Of a stretch of DNA of 64,000 nucleotides, positions 36,190 to 44,727 are shown in pieces. The stretch covers positions 1,054,001 to 1,118,000 of the forward strand of contig NZ_JABMKW010000020.1 of the NCBI RefSeq assembly GCF_013204795.1, written 5' to 3'. Within the stretch, counting starts at the first letter, position 1; the number at the start of each line of letters is the position of its first letter. The notes below the pieces were generated by a model. The model was not told where the DNA came from. It did not search any database and saw only the letters and a program-made list of their open reading frames with translations. The stretch comes from Pedobacter panaciterrae (GTDB lineage Bacteria; Bacteroidota; Bacteroidia; Sphingobacteriales; Sphingobacteriaceae). A program made the position numbers and the translations under genes.

Positions 36190-37383
36190 TTACAAATTCT
36201 GAGCAATTACATAACCATTTGCCCAGGCCCACTGAAAATTATAGCCACCAAGCCAACCGGTTACATCTATACATTCGCCACCAAAATACAGTCCGGGTAT
36301 GTTCTTACATTCAAGCGTTTTAGAAGAAAGCTCATTGGTATCAATACCACCCCTCATCACCTCAGCTTTGTCATACCCCTTATCGCCTGCAGGTTTTACC
36401 TTAAACAGGTGGATGGTTTTATGGATCAATTCAAGCTCTGCTTTGGTTAATGATGCTACCTGTTTCTCTATTGGCAAAAACTTACTCATTGCATCGGTAA
36501 GTTTTTTAGGGTAAAACCGGTTAAACAGGGTTGAAAGTAAAGATTTCCCGTTTGCTCTTCTTTCCTCCTCAATTAAGCTGGTAATATCTTTACCGGGCAA
36601 CAGATCTATATTTATTTCTTCACCCCTTCTCCAATATGAAGAAATCTGTAAAATAGCAGGGCCACTAAGTCCCCAATGTGTAAACAAAATATTCTCTTCA
36701 AAAGAGATGCGATCGTTGCTTACTTCGCAAAAGACACTGTTTCCTGATAACTGAGCGTACCAGTCTTCATCTTTACCTGTAATGGTTAATGGCACTAAAG
36801 CAGGTGCAGTTTCGATAATATTTAAGGCGTGTTTTCTGGCAAAACGAAGCGCAAAATCTGTTGCACCCATTTTAGGAATAGGCAACCCACCCGTAGTTAT
36901 TACCAGCTTGGGAGCCTTTAAAGTACGTTGTTTCCCTCCTTTTTCATATTTTATGGTAAAGGAGCTATCGTTAACAAATTCTATTTCCGATACCTGTGCA
37001 TTGCAGATAATCTGTTGCCCAAAATCAGCACATACAGAGGTAAAAACATCTACAATGTCTTTGGCATTTTTGCCATCTGGAAAAAGCTGACCCAAAGTTT
37101 TTTCTTTTCCTGTGATGCCATAAGCTTCAAAAAAACTGACGGTATCGTCAACAGTCCACTGTGTAAATGCCGATTTGCTGAAATGTTTATTGTTAGATAT
37201 AAACTGTTCATCGGTAGCAAACAGGTTGGTATAATTACACCTTCCACCTCCTGAGATCAGGATTTTAGCTCCCGGTTTATCGCTTTTTTCCAGCAAGATA
37301 ACCTTTTTACCAAGGTAACCTGCCTGTACGGCGCACATCAAACCACACGCTCCGGCTCCAATAATTATAGCATCTGCATCCAT
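36190..37383 (-). CDS. HI0933-family NAD(P)/FAD-dependent oxidoreductase
   Basis: A flavoprotein of about 397 residues when started at the ATG at 37383, directly before the Rossmann motif DADAIIIGAGACGLMCAVQAG. The family signature ISGGGRCNYTN follows near residue 55, and the C-terminus ends with the FAD-contacting LYFGGECIDVTGWLGGYNFQWAWANG. This is the HI0933/BaiN-type family of unknown general function. An upstream in-frame ATG at 37422 would run into the divergent purK promoter, so the inner start is preferred. It converges with the Aat-like gene with a 13-base gap. Confidence 0.9.
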   Translation of the reverse strand: MDADAIIIGAGACGLMCAVQAGYLGKKVILLEKSDKPGAKILISGGGRCNYTNLFATDEQFISNNKHFSKSAFTQWTVDDTVSFFEAYGITGKEKTLGQLFPDGKNAKDIVDVFTSVCADFGQQIICNAQVSEIEFVNDSSFTIKYEKGGKQRTLKAPKLVITTGGLPIPKMGATDFALRFARKHALNIIETAPALVPLTITGKDEDWYAQLSGNSVFCEVSNDRISFEENILFTHWGLSGPAILQISSYWRRGEEINIDLLPGKDITSLIEEERRANGKSLLSTLFNRFYPKKLTDAMSKFLPIEKQVASLTKAELELIHKTIHLFKVKPAGDKGYDKAEVMRGGIDTNELSSKTLECKNIPGLYFGGECIDVTGWLGGYNFQWAWANGYVIAQNL

Positions 37384-37400
37384 CAATCCGTTTATATTGT

Positions 37401-37408
37401 TATTTTTG
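37401..37408 (+). promoter_or_regulatory. purK promoter -7 element
   Basis: TATTTTTG is an exact TAnnTTTG box 32 bases before the purK ATG at 37441, inside the 57-base gap to the divergent flavoprotein gene. No clear -33 TTG is present. Confidence 0.5.
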
Positions 37409-37440
37409 TGCAAAATAAGCATAACTTTTTCATAGTAGAT

Positions 37441-38580
37441 ATGGCAAAACAGATAAGTGATTTAAAATTGGGCATACTTGGAGGCGGACAATTGGGCAGA
37501 ATGCTGATACAAGAGGCCATCAATTATAACTTAACCACTTTAATTTTAGATCCCGATACCGACGCACCTTGTAAACATATAGCGAACTATTTTGAGTGTG
37601 GCTCAATTACTGATTTCGACACCGTTTATAATTTTGGAAAAAAGGCCGACATCATCACTATTGAAATAGAGAAAGTAAATATTGAGGCACTTGAGCAATT
37701 GGAAAAAGAAGGAAAGCATGTTTATCCACAATCGAGGGTAATCCGTTTAATTCAGGATAAAGGTGTTCAAAAACAGTTTTTTAAAGAAAATGATATTCCT
37801 ACCGCCCCATTTCAACTGGTAAACAGTAAGGCAGAGATGTTAAACAGCAACATTCCTTTCCCTTACATGCTTAAACAGCGCAAAGACGGCTACGATGGTA
37901 AAGGGGTAATGAAAATAAACCATGCCGCAGATGTTGAAAATGCCTTTGAAGGGCCTTGTTTGATTGAGGAACTTGTAGATTTTGAGAAGGAGATTGCAGT
38001 TATTGTGGCAAGAAACCCGAACGGAGATGTAAAAACTTTTCCTTTGGTTGAGATGGAATTTAATGCTGAAGCAAACCTGGTTGAGTTTTTAATCTCTCCT
38101 TCCACCTATCCTGAAGCGATTCAGGAAAGAGCTGAAGTTATTGCTAAAAACATCGCTTCATCATTAAATATTACCGGATTATTGGCGGTTGAAATGTTTA
38201 TTACCAGGGATGGCAACATCTTGGTAAATGAGCTTGCACCTCGCCCTCATAATAGCGGTCATCATACTATAGAAGGCAATTATGTATCTCAGTTTGAGCA
38301 ACATTTAAGGGCTATTTTTAACTTACCTCTGGGCGACACCCGTGCAATAAACAATGCGGTGATGATTAACCTGCTTGGTGAAAAAAACCATAATGGGGTG
38401 GCAAAGTACCATGGACTAGAAAAAATCATGGCAATTGATGGTGTATATGTACATTTGTACGGAAAAAAATATACCAAGCCTTTCCGTAAAATGGGTCACA
38501 TTACTGTTGTTGACCAAAACCGCGAAAGTGCAATAGAAAAAGCAAATTATATTAAAAATACATTAAAAGTTATTTCCTAA
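37441..38580 (+). CDS. purK: N5-carboxyaminoimidazole ribonucleotide synthase (PurK)
   Basis: A 379-residue ATP-grasp enzyme that carboxylates AIR in purine synthesis. It opens with LKLGILGGGQLGRMLIQEA and has the ATP-grasp segments PYMLKQRKDGYDGKG and EMFITRDGNILVNELAPRPHNSGH. The ATG at 37441 is preferred over one at 37408 because the latter precedes unrelated residues and overlaps the promoter box. The stop TAA shares its last base with the purE start (TAATG), so the two are translationally coupled. Confidence 0.96.
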   Translation: MAKQISDLKLGILGGGQLGRMLIQEAINYNLTTLILDPDTDAPCKHIANYFECGSITDFDTVYNFGKKADIITIEIEKVNIEALEQLEKEGKHVYPQSRVIRLIQDKGVQKQFFKENDIPTAPFQLVNSKAEMLNSNIPFPYMLKQRKDGYDGKGVMKINHAADVENAFEGPCLIEELVDFEKEIAVIVARNPNGDVKTFPLVEMEFNAEANLVEFLISPSTYPEAIQERAEVIAKNIASSLNITGLLAVEMFITRDGNILVNELAPRPHNSGHHTIEGNYVSQFEQHLRAIFNLPLGDTRAINNAVMINLLGEKNHNGVAKYHGLEKIMAIDGVYVHLYGKKYTKPFRKMGHITVVDQNRESAIEKANYIKNTLKVIS

Positions 38581-39062
38581 TGAGCGTACAAGTTGGCATT
38601 ATAATGGGTAGCAAATCGGATCTTCATATTATGAAGGATGCTGCTGATGTTTTTAAAGAATTCGGGGTCGAATTCGAAATGACAGTTGTTTCTGCTCACC
38701 GTACTCCTGAAAGGATGTTTGATTATGCAAAACAGGCTGCTGGCCGTGGTTTAAAGGTAATTATTGCGGGTGCCGGAGGTGCAGCACATTTACCTGGAAT
38801 GGTGGCTTCTATTACCGTTTTGCCGGTAATTGGAGTTCCTGTAAAATCTTCAAATTCTATTGACGGATGGGATTCTATCCTTTCTATTTTACAAATGCCT
38901 AATGGTATCCCCGTTGCAACTGTTGCACTTAATGCAGCAAAAAATGCCGGTTTGCTTGCTGTTCAAATACTTTCTACTGCTGATGCAAGTCTTGCTGTTA
39001 AAATGCAGGCTTATAAGGATGAGCTTAGAAAGAAAGTTGAAGAAAGCGCTTTAGAGCTTTAG
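38580..39062 (+). CDS. purE: N5-carboxyaminoimidazole ribonucleotide mutase (PurE)
   Basis: A 160-residue class I PurE, which moves the carboxylate made by PurK to C4 of the imidazole ring. The signature VGIIMGSKSDLHIMKDAA is at the start, followed by SAHRTPERMFDYA and the GAGGAAHLPGMVAS loop. The neighbouring purK confirms the class I bacterial route. Immediately after the stop lies a long inverted repeat. Confidence 0.97.
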   Translation: MSVQVGIIMGSKSDLHIMKDAADVFKEFGVEFEMTVVSAHRTPERMFDYAKQAAGRGLKVIIAGAGGAAHLPGMVASITVLPVIGVPVKSSNSIDGWDSILSILQMPNGIPVATVALNAAKNAGLLAVQILSTADASLAVKMQAYKDELRKKVEESALEL

Positions 39063-39131
39063 AGTATTTAGACATTAGTACTTGGACATTAGTAGTTATG
39101 CCCCTTGTCTAAATACTAATATCTAAATACT
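39063..39131. repeat. A+T-rich inverted repeat (stem-loop) after purE
   Basis: Arms of 26 bases (39063-39088 and 39106-39131) are inverted repeats matching at 23 positions, with a 17-base loop. Each arm itself contains two tandem 14-base units of the form AGTATTTAGACATT. It fills almost the whole gap between the convergent purE and YqgE genes, so it may act as a terminator. Its units resemble those of the inverted repeat at 41301-41428. Confidence 0.8.
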
Positions 39132-39136
39132 AATTA

Positions 39137-39700
39137 CTAATTCAAATTAGGATTACTTGGAAAATTGCTAACATGCGCATATTTTGGTCCAAGGTTAATG
39201 ATCACCTCTCGCCATAAATCTTCTTCATCGTTAGAAAAAACCACATCAGCCTGATAAGTGTCTGATACAATCCATGTATTTTCTTTAAGCTCATCTTTAA
39301 GCTGCTCTACACCCCAGCCAGAATAGCCAATAAAAAACTTGATTTCGCTGGCTTGGATAAATCCATTGCTGATGAGAATTTTCAGTGCTTCAAAATTGCC
39401 TCCCCAATAAACACCTTTTGCAATTTCTTCGCCACCATTTAGCTTATCATAACAGCGATGCATGAAATGAACGGTATCGGTTCCAACAGGGCCACCGATA
39501 TATACCGGGAAGTCTGCTTTATCCAGTTCAGGGATTAAATCGCTCAGCACAAGTGCACTTCTTTGGTTTAAAATAAAACCAACAGTTCCCTCATCCTGAT
39601 GCTCTGTAATTAAAACTACCGAACGTTTAAAATTAGGATCCATTAAAAATGGTTCAGAAATTAATAATTTACCTACAGATGGTTCTAAGCGACTTAACAT
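39137..39700 (-). CDS. YqgE/AlgH family protein (UPF0301)
   Basis: A 187-residue cytoplasmic protein. Family motifs are LISEPFLMDPNFKRSVVLITEH, GFILNQRSALVLSDLIPEL and the Gly-rich FFIGYSGWGVEQLKDEL. The length is normal. The family is widespread and of unresolved function; in Pseudomonas AlgH was linked to alginate regulation, which should not be carried over here. Divergent from pdxH. Confidence 0.93.
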   Translation of the reverse strand: MLSRLEPSVGKLLISEPFLMDPNFKRSVVLITEHQDEGTVGFILNQRSALVLSDLIPELDKADFPVYIGGPVGTDTVHFMHRCYDKLNGGEEIAKGVYWGGNFEALKILISNGFIQASEIKFFIGYSGWGVEQLKDELKENTWIVSDTYQADVVFSNDEEDLWREVIINLGPKYAHVSNFPSNPNLN

Positions 39701-39736
39701 TTTAGAAATTTAAAACAAAATTAACTAAACTAACCC

Positions 39737-39744
39737 TATTTTTG
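39737..39744 (+). promoter_or_regulatory. pdxH promoter -7 element, start codon immediately downstream
   Basis: TATTTTTG is an exact TAnnTTTG box ending only three bases before the ATG at 39748. With the usual spacing of the -7 box, transcription would begin at or within a few bases of the start codon, giving a leaderless or nearly leaderless mRNA. Confidence 0.55.
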
Positions 39745-39747
39745 TGT

Positions 39748-40398
39748 ATGGACCTTACTAAAGAAAATATACAAAACCTACGCCAAGATTATCGCTCGGC
39801 AAGTCTTTCTGAAAATGATGTTGATAGCAATCCAATTCTTCAATTTAAAAAATGGTTTCAGGACGCTGTCAGTTCACAGCTATATGAACCTAATGTGATG
39901 ACGCTTGCTACTTCCGATAGGTTTGGAAAGCCCACGGCAAGGATAGTATTATTGAAAGGTATTGATGAGGATGGTTTTGTATTTTACACCAATTACGAGA
40001 GTAAAAAGGGCCGTGATCTAGTAGAAAACCCACAAGCAGCCCTTGTTTTCTTTTGGCCTGAGTTAGAACGACAAGTGCGTATAGAAGGTGTGGTAAGTAA
40101 GGTTAGTGAGGAGACTTCTTCCGAGTATTTTCACTCGCGTCCAATAGGTAGTCAAATTGGAGCAATGGCATCTCCTCAGAGTAAAGTAATTAGCGACAGG
40201 GAATCGCTAGAGCGTAAAGTTGAGCAACTTACTACCCAATATGCTGATCAGGAAATCCCACGTCCGTTACATTGGGGTGGTTATTTAGTGGAGCCTACTC
40301 ATATAGAATTCTGGCAAGGCAGACCAAGCAGGCTGCATGACAGGATTGTTTACGATTTGGTGGAAGGTTCGTGGATTATCAATAGATTAGCTCCGTAA
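39748..40398 (+). CDS. pdxH: pyridoxamine 5'-phosphate oxidase
   Basis: A 216-residue FMN enzyme that oxidises PNP/PMP to pyridoxal phosphate. FMN and substrate motifs are present: ARIVLLKGIDEDGFVFYTNY, SKKGRDL, FFWPELERQVRIEG and the C-terminal FWQGRPSRLHDR, ending in NRLAP. A TTG two codons upstream overlaps the promoter box, so the ATG at 39748 is taken. It is followed after 10 bases by the hydroxyacyl-CoA dehydrogenase gene. Confidence 0.96.
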   Translation: MDLTKENIQNLRQDYRSASLSENDVDSNPILQFKKWFQDAVSSQLYEPNVMTLATSDRFGKPTARIVLLKGIDEDGFVFYTNYESKKGRDLVENPQAALVFFWPELERQVRIEGVVSKVSEETSSEYFHSRPIGSQIGAMASPQSKVISDRESLERKVEQLTTQYADQEIPRPLHWGGYLVEPTHIEFWQGRPSRLHDRIVYDLVEGSWIINRLAP

Positions 40399-40408
40399 AA
40401 AAACTTAA

Positions 40409-41299
40409 ATGAAAAACATCTCAGTAATAGGCTCAGGTACTATGGGCAATGGGATTGCGCATGTTTTTGCACAATTCGGATATCAGGTAAACCTGATTGA
40501 CATTAACAAGGATGCGCTTGAAAAGGCAATCAATACAATTGGCAAAAACCTTGATCGTCAGGTTACCAAAGGCACAATAACAGAAGTACAAAAGGCCGAA
40601 ACGATCAAAAACATAACCGTATTAACCGATATGCAATTGGGTGTTGCAAATGCAGATTTTATTGTTGAAGCTGCCACGGAAAACCTTGACCTAAAACTAA
40701 AAATATTTAAAGATCTGGATGCTTTTGCTAAGCCGGAGGCTATTTTAGCAAGTAACACTTCTTCTATTTCCATTACCAAAATAGCATCTGTTACCAATAG
40801 GGGCGCCAAAGTTATTGGAATGCATTTTATGAATCCTGTACCAGTGATGAAACTGGTTGAGGTGATTCGCGGTTACGCAACAAGTAATGAAACTACTGCT
40901 ACAATAATGGATCTTTCCAAAAAGCTTGAAAAGGCACCTGTTGAAGTAAATGACTACCCGGGTTTTGTTGCCAATAGAATATTAATGCCCATGATAAATG
41001 AGGCTATATATACACTTTATGAAAACGTTGCAGGAGTTGAAGAGATTGATACGGTGATGAAGTTAGGAATGGCGCATCCGATGGGGCCATTGCAACTTGC
41101 CGATTTTATAGGACTGGATGTTTGCCTGGCTATATTACGCGTACTGCATGACGGATTTGGGAATCCTAAGTATGCTCCATGTCCTTTATTAATAAACATG
41201 GTTACTGCTGGTAACAAAGGGATTAAATCTGGTGAGGGCTTCTATAACTATTCTGAAGGTGTTAAAGAAGCCAAAGTTGCCGCCAAGTTTAGTATATAG
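40409..41299 (+). CDS. 3-hydroxybutyryl-CoA (3-hydroxyacyl-CoA) dehydrogenase
   Basis: A 296-residue NAD-dependent dehydrogenase. The Rossmann motif GSGTMGNGIAHVFAQFGY opens the protein. The catalytic His is in IGMHFMNPVPVMKLVEVI, and the C-terminal helical domain carries NDYPGFVANRILMPMINEA and GMAHPMGPLQLADFIGLD. It is a stand-alone short form, like Hbd/PaaH, acting in fatty-acid or butanoyl-CoA metabolism. The neighbours (pdxH, ruvB) give no pathway hint. Confidence 0.93.
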   Translation: MKNISVIGSGTMGNGIAHVFAQFGYQVNLIDINKDALEKAINTIGKNLDRQVTKGTITEVQKAETIKNITVLTDMQLGVANADFIVEAATENLDLKLKIFKDLDAFAKPEAILASNTSSISITKIASVTNRGAKVIGMHFMNPVPVMKLVEVIRGYATSNETTATIMDLSKKLEKAPVEVNDYPGFVANRILMPMINEAIYTLYENVAGVEEIDTVMKLGMAHPMGPLQLADFIGLDVCLAILRVLHDGFGNPKYAPCPLLINMVTAGNKGIKSGEGFYNYSEGVKEAKVAAKFSI

Positions 41300-41300
41300 T

Positions 41301-41428
41301 TAGTATTTAGTAGGTAGTACTTAGTATTTAGATTAAAGGAAAGCTACAGAATAGAATTTAATATATCTGATTTTAAATGTATTTTTGGATGTTTAACACC
41401 ATGTCTAAGTACTAAATACTAAATACTA
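41301..41428. repeat. 128-base element with 24-base terminal inverted repeats
   Basis: The interval between the dehydrogenase and ruvB is bounded by arms at 41301-41324 and 41405-41428 that are inverted repeats matching at 22 of 24 positions, with 80 bases between. The arms are built from TAGTATTTAG/TACTTAG units like those of the element at 39063-39131. It is non-coding and MITE-like in shape, but no convincing target-site duplication is seen. Confidence 0.7.
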
Positions 41429-41440
41429 TATTAAAAATAA

Positions 41441-42463
41441 ATGAACGAAAATCTTGATCCTTCTTCTGAAAGCCTATCTCCTATTGAACGTGATATAGAG
41501 AAAGTGCTGCGTCCGCAAGTTTTTGAGGACTTTACAGGACAAGAGAAAATTATGGAAAACCTCAAAATCTTTGTAAAAGCTGCAAAGTTAAGAGGAGAAC
41601 CATTAGACCATGTTTTATTACACGGCCCCCCGGGTTTAGGTAAAACAACACTTTCTCACATCATTGCAAATGAGATGGGTGTAGGCATTAAAATAACGTC
41701 GGGACCTGTTTTGGATAAACCTGGTGATCTGGCAGGGCTACTTACAAATCTGGATACTGGCGACATCCTATTTATTGATGAGATTCACAGATTGAGTCCA
41801 CTAGTTGAAGAGTATTTATACTCTGCAATGGAAGACTATAAGATTGATATCATGCTGGAAAGCGGACCCAATGCCCGTTCAGTTCAAATCAGTCTGAATC
41901 CTTTTACCTTAGTAGGTGCAACTACCCGTTCTGGTTTGCTAACTGCACCTTTAAGGGCGAGGTTTGGAATTAATTCCAGATTGGCTTATTACGACGCAAA
42001 GTTACTTACAACCATAGTTTTAAGATCATCTGATATTCTAAAAACACCAATTACTGAGGAAGGTGCTTACGAAATAGCACGCAGAAGCCGTGGTACACCT
42101 CGTATTGCCAACGCATTATTGAGACGGACACGGGATTTTGCCCAGATTAAAGGCAACGGAAAGATCGATACTGAGATTGCTCGCTATGCACTTAATGCCC
42201 TAAATGTTGATGAGCATGGTTTGGACGAAATGGACAATAAAATTCTTACCACCATTATAGATAAATTTAAAGGTGGGCCTGTTGGCTTAAAAACGATTGC
42301 TACCGCAGTTGGGGATGATGAAGGAACCATTGAGGAAGTTTATGAACCTTTTCTGATACAAGAAGGGTTTTTAATGCGTACCTCTCGTGGCCGTGAAGCA
42401 ACTGAAGCAGCATACAAGCATTTGAAAAGAAATTTTCCTGGCCAAACAGGTAAATTATTCTGA
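41441..42463 (+). CDS. ruvB: Holliday junction branch-migration helicase RuvB
   Basis: A 340-residue AAA+ motor that drives branch migration with RuvA. Walker A is GPPGLGKTTLSHI, Walker B is ILFIDEIHRLSP, sensor 1 is LVGATTRSGLLTAPLRARFG, and the winged-helix C-terminus contains DEMDNKILTTIIDKFKGGPVG. Complete and of normal length. ruvA and ruvC are not adjacent. Confidence 0.98.
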   Translation: MNENLDPSSESLSPIERDIEKVLRPQVFEDFTGQEKIMENLKIFVKAAKLRGEPLDHVLLHGPPGLGKTTLSHIIANEMGVGIKITSGPVLDKPGDLAGLLTNLDTGDILFIDEIHRLSPLVEEYLYSAMEDYKIDIMLESGPNARSVQISLNPFTLVGATTRSGLLTAPLRARFGINSRLAYYDAKLLTTIVLRSSDILKTPITEEGAYEIARRSRGTPRIANALLRRTRDFAQIKGNGKIDTEIARYALNALNVDEHGLDEMDNKILTTIIDKFKGGPVGLKTIATAVGDDEGTIEEVYEPFLIQEGFLMRTSRGREATEAAYKHLKRNFPGQTGKLF

Positions 42464-42476
42464 TCATTATACTTCA

Positions 42477-42686
42477 TTAGCCTTTAAAAAACAGCCAATA
42501 GATTAACAAAGCAACAACAAGAATGGGAATTATCCATTTTAATACTGGGGCAGCCCCGTTTTTATCGTATTCGTCTACAGCCTGACGTGAAGGTCCCGGA
42601 TCATCCTGATGCTTTGAGTAGTTCGTCTCAATTGGCTTATGAGGTTTTAGTGGATCCTCTGAATGTTTAACATCTGCATTATCCAT
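42477..42686 (-). CDS. small single-pass membrane protein, unknown function
   Basis: A 69-residue protein with a hydrophilic N-terminus of about 48 residues (many Asp, Lys, Pro and His) and one C-terminal transmembrane helix, VLKWIIPILVVALLIYWLFF, ending in KG. It is therefore probably a tail-anchored inner-membrane protein facing the cytoplasm. I do not recognise a family. It converges with ruvB, 13 bases away, and diverges from queG. Confidence 0.65.
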   Translation of the reverse strand: MDNADVKHSEDPLKPHKPIETNYSKHQDDPGPSRQAVDEYDKNGAAPVLKWIIPILVVALLIYWLFFKG

Positions 42687-42748
42687 AATATTAAGTTTTA
42701 GTTACTTAATAAACAATTAAAGAACTTAAAGGTTTGATAAGCAAAGAT

Positions 42749-42756
42749 TATCTTTG
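42749..42756 (+). promoter_or_regulatory. queG promoter -7 element
   Basis: TATCTTTG matches TAnnTTTG exactly and ends six bases before the queG ATG at 42763, which implies a very short or absent 5' leader. Confidence 0.5.
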
Positions 42757-42762
42757 CATTTC

Positions 42763-43707
42763 ATGAACAGTAATTCTGCAAAATACAGCAAAATGATTAA
42801 GGATGAAGCCATTCGCTTAGGCTTCATGCAATGCGGTATTGCCAAAGCTGAATTTCTTGAAGATGAAGCGCCAAGGCTCGAGAAATGGCTGAATAACAAT
42901 TACCATGGAGAAATGGCCTACATGGAGAATCATTTTGATAAACGCCTGGACCCAAGATTATTGGTTGACGATTCAAAATCCGTAATATCGCTAACACTAA
43001 ACTATTTCCCGGAAGAGCAACAGAGTGATCCTGATGCACCAAAAATATCCAAGTATGCTTATGGTACAGATTACCATCTGGTAATTAAAGACAAGCTGTT
43101 TCAATTGCTCAATTTCATTTCAGAAGAGATTGGCGAGGTTAATGGGCGCGCTTTTGTAGATTCCGCCCCTGTTCTGGATCGCGCATGGGCAAAACGTGCA
43201 GGCATTGGATGGATCGGAAAAAACAGTAACCTGATCAGTAAAAAAAGTGGTTCATTCTTCTTTCTGGCCGAACTTATTGTAGACTTAGACCTGGAATATG
43301 ATAATGCTTTTGAGACCGACCATTGCGGAACATGTACCAAATGTATAGACGCCTGTCCTACCGATGCAATATTATCTCCCTTTATTATTGATGCAAAGAA
43401 GTGTATTTCTTATTTAACGATAGAGTTAAGGGATGAAATCCCTAATACTTTTAATGATAAGATGGAGAACTGGATGTTCGGATGTGATATTTGTCAGGAC
43501 GTATGCCCCTGGAACAGATTTTCCGTACCTCACTCTGAGCCGAAGTTTCAGCCTAAAGAAAACCTGTTAAACATGAAACGGGAAGACTGGCTCGACATTA
43601 CTGAAGATGTATTTAAAAATATATTTAAGAACTCGGCGGTTAAAAGGACTAAATTCAAAGGACTTACCAGGAATATAGATTTCATAAAAAAACTGCCTGA
43701 TAATTAA
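42763..43707 (+). CDS. queG: epoxyqueuosine reductase (QueG)
   Basis: A 314-residue cobalamin- and iron-sulfur-dependent enzyme that completes queuosine in tRNA. The N-terminal cobalamin-binding part has SYALTLNYF-like ISLTLNYFPEEQ and the active-site Asp region FVDSAPVLDRAWAKRAGIGWIGKN. Two ferredoxin clusters follow: CGTCTKCIDACP and CDICQDVCPWN. A TTG three codons upstream lies in the promoter box, so the ATG at 42763 is used. Its need for B12 links it to the uptake operon at the start of the window. Its last codons form one arm of a terminator. Confidence 0.95.
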   Translation: MNSNSAKYSKMIKDEAIRLGFMQCGIAKAEFLEDEAPRLEKWLNNNYHGEMAYMENHFDKRLDPRLLVDDSKSVISLTLNYFPEEQQSDPDAPKISKYAYGTDYHLVIKDKLFQLLNFISEEIGEVNGRAFVDSAPVLDRAWAKRAGIGWIGKNSNLISKKSGSFFFLAELIVDLDLEYDNAFETDHCGTCTKCIDACPTDAILSPFIIDAKKCISYLTIELRDEIPNTFNDKMENWMFGCDICQDVCPWNRFSVPHSEPKFQPKENLLNMKREDWLDITEDVFKNIFKNSAVKRTKFKGLTRNIDFIKKLPDN

Positions 43708-43722
43708 TTCAGGCAGTTTTTT
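43687..43722. terminator. bidirectional terminator overlapping the queG 3' end
   Basis: AAAAAACTGCCTGA, an 8-base loop and TCAGGCAGTTTTTT form a perfect 14-base-pair hairpin. The left arm encodes the last queG residues (KKLPD), and the stop codon is in the loop. The right edge touches the stop of the convergent exonuclease gene. Confidence 0.92.
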
Positions 43723-44727
43723 CTATTTCCCGAACTTCATTTTTAGCTGTTCCAACATATCGTTAGTCACATCAACTGCGGGTTTTTCCTTTTTAGGCTG
43801 AGGCTTAAATGCCGGCTTTGCCTGGTTTGGGTTAGGCTTATTTGCTACATGCGGTTGTGCCTGCTTAGGAGCCTGCGACTGTTGCCCTTGTTGTTGCTGT
43901 TTCTCAAGTTTAAGCTTTTCCTTCTTTTTATTCCATCTATCCCAAATTTCACCAAGCTTTTTCTTTGTATATAAAGGAAAATCACCTTGTTTCATCCAGG
44001 CATAGTAACTAGGTTCAGTATCAAAAACCTGCTCTACAGTTTTGCCCTTGTGCTTTCCGAAATTGAAAATCTCTTCATTATCTTCATTAAAAACCATTCG
44101 GCCTGCAAAATCCACAGGTTTATTCATATTTGTAAAAGTATGAAGGGCATCAACACTGTTCTGAACCGGTTTGGATATGTTACCTTGTTTATCCTCGAAT
44201 TCTGTGTCCTTATAGCGCTCAATTTGAGCCAATAAGACATGATAAGTGGCAGTGATATCTGCTTCTGCAGAATGCGCATTTACAATATCTTTATCGCAGT
44301 AGAATTTATAGGCGGCACGTAAGGTACGTTGCTCCATTTGATGGAATATATTCTGAACATCTACAAACTTCCTGTCGGACATATCAAAATCCACTCCTGC
44401 CCTTAGAAACTCTTCAAGCAATACAGGAATATCAAATCTGTTTGAGTTATATCCTGCTAAATCAGCATCTCCAATAAAATCAGAAAGTTCTTGTGCTACA
44501 TCTTTAAATGTTGGCTCGTTTGCAATATCCTTATCATAAATTCCATGAATTAAAGATGATTGCAGAGGAATAGGCATTTCTGGATTAATACGTAGCGTTT
44601 TAATTACTTCCGAACCATCAGGCATGGCTTTTAGTATGGCAATTTCTACGATACGATCGGCACCAACATTAACTCCGGTAGTTTCTAAATCAAAAAAAGC
44701 AAGCGGACGATTTAAATATAATTTCAT
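43723..44727 (-). CDS. DnaQ-family 3'-5' exonuclease with charged C-terminal tail
   Basis: An exonuclease of the DEDDh class, about 334 residues from the ATG at 44727. Exo I is AFFDLETTGV, Exo II lies in LAGYNSNRFDIPVLLEE, and Exo III is HSAEADITATYHVL. From about residue 215 a second module, FNFGKHKGKTVEQVFDTEPSYYAWMKQGDFP, resembles the DUF3820-type extension found in exonuclease X-like proteins. The last 80 residues are Gln/Lys/Pro rich and probably disordered. ATG 44736 and TTG 44751 are alternative starts; 44727 directly precedes the conserved fold. It may act in DNA repair or proofreading rather than as the replicative epsilon subunit. Confidence 0.85.
   Translation of the reverse strand: MKLYLNRPLAFFDLETTGVNVGADRIVEIAILKAMPDGSEVIKTLRINPEMPIPLQSSLIHGIYDKDIANEPTFKDVAQELSDFIGDADLAGYNSNRFDIPVLLEEFLRAGVDFDMSDRKFVDVQNIFHQMEQRTLRAAYKFYCDKDIVNAHSAEADITATYHVLLAQIERYKDTEFEDKQGNISKPVQNSVDALHTFTNMNKPVDFAGRMVFNEDNEEIFNFGKHKGKTVEQVFDTEPSYYAWMKQGDFPLYTKKKLGEIWDRWNKKKEKLKLEKQQQQGQQSQAPKQAQPHVANKPNPNQAKPAFKPQPKKEKPAVDVTNDMLEQLKMKFGK

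Noticed and set aside
41301..41428. Calling the element a MITE with target-site duplication
   Set aside because: The terminal inverted repeats are clear, but no matching short direct repeat flanks them, so mobility is not shown.
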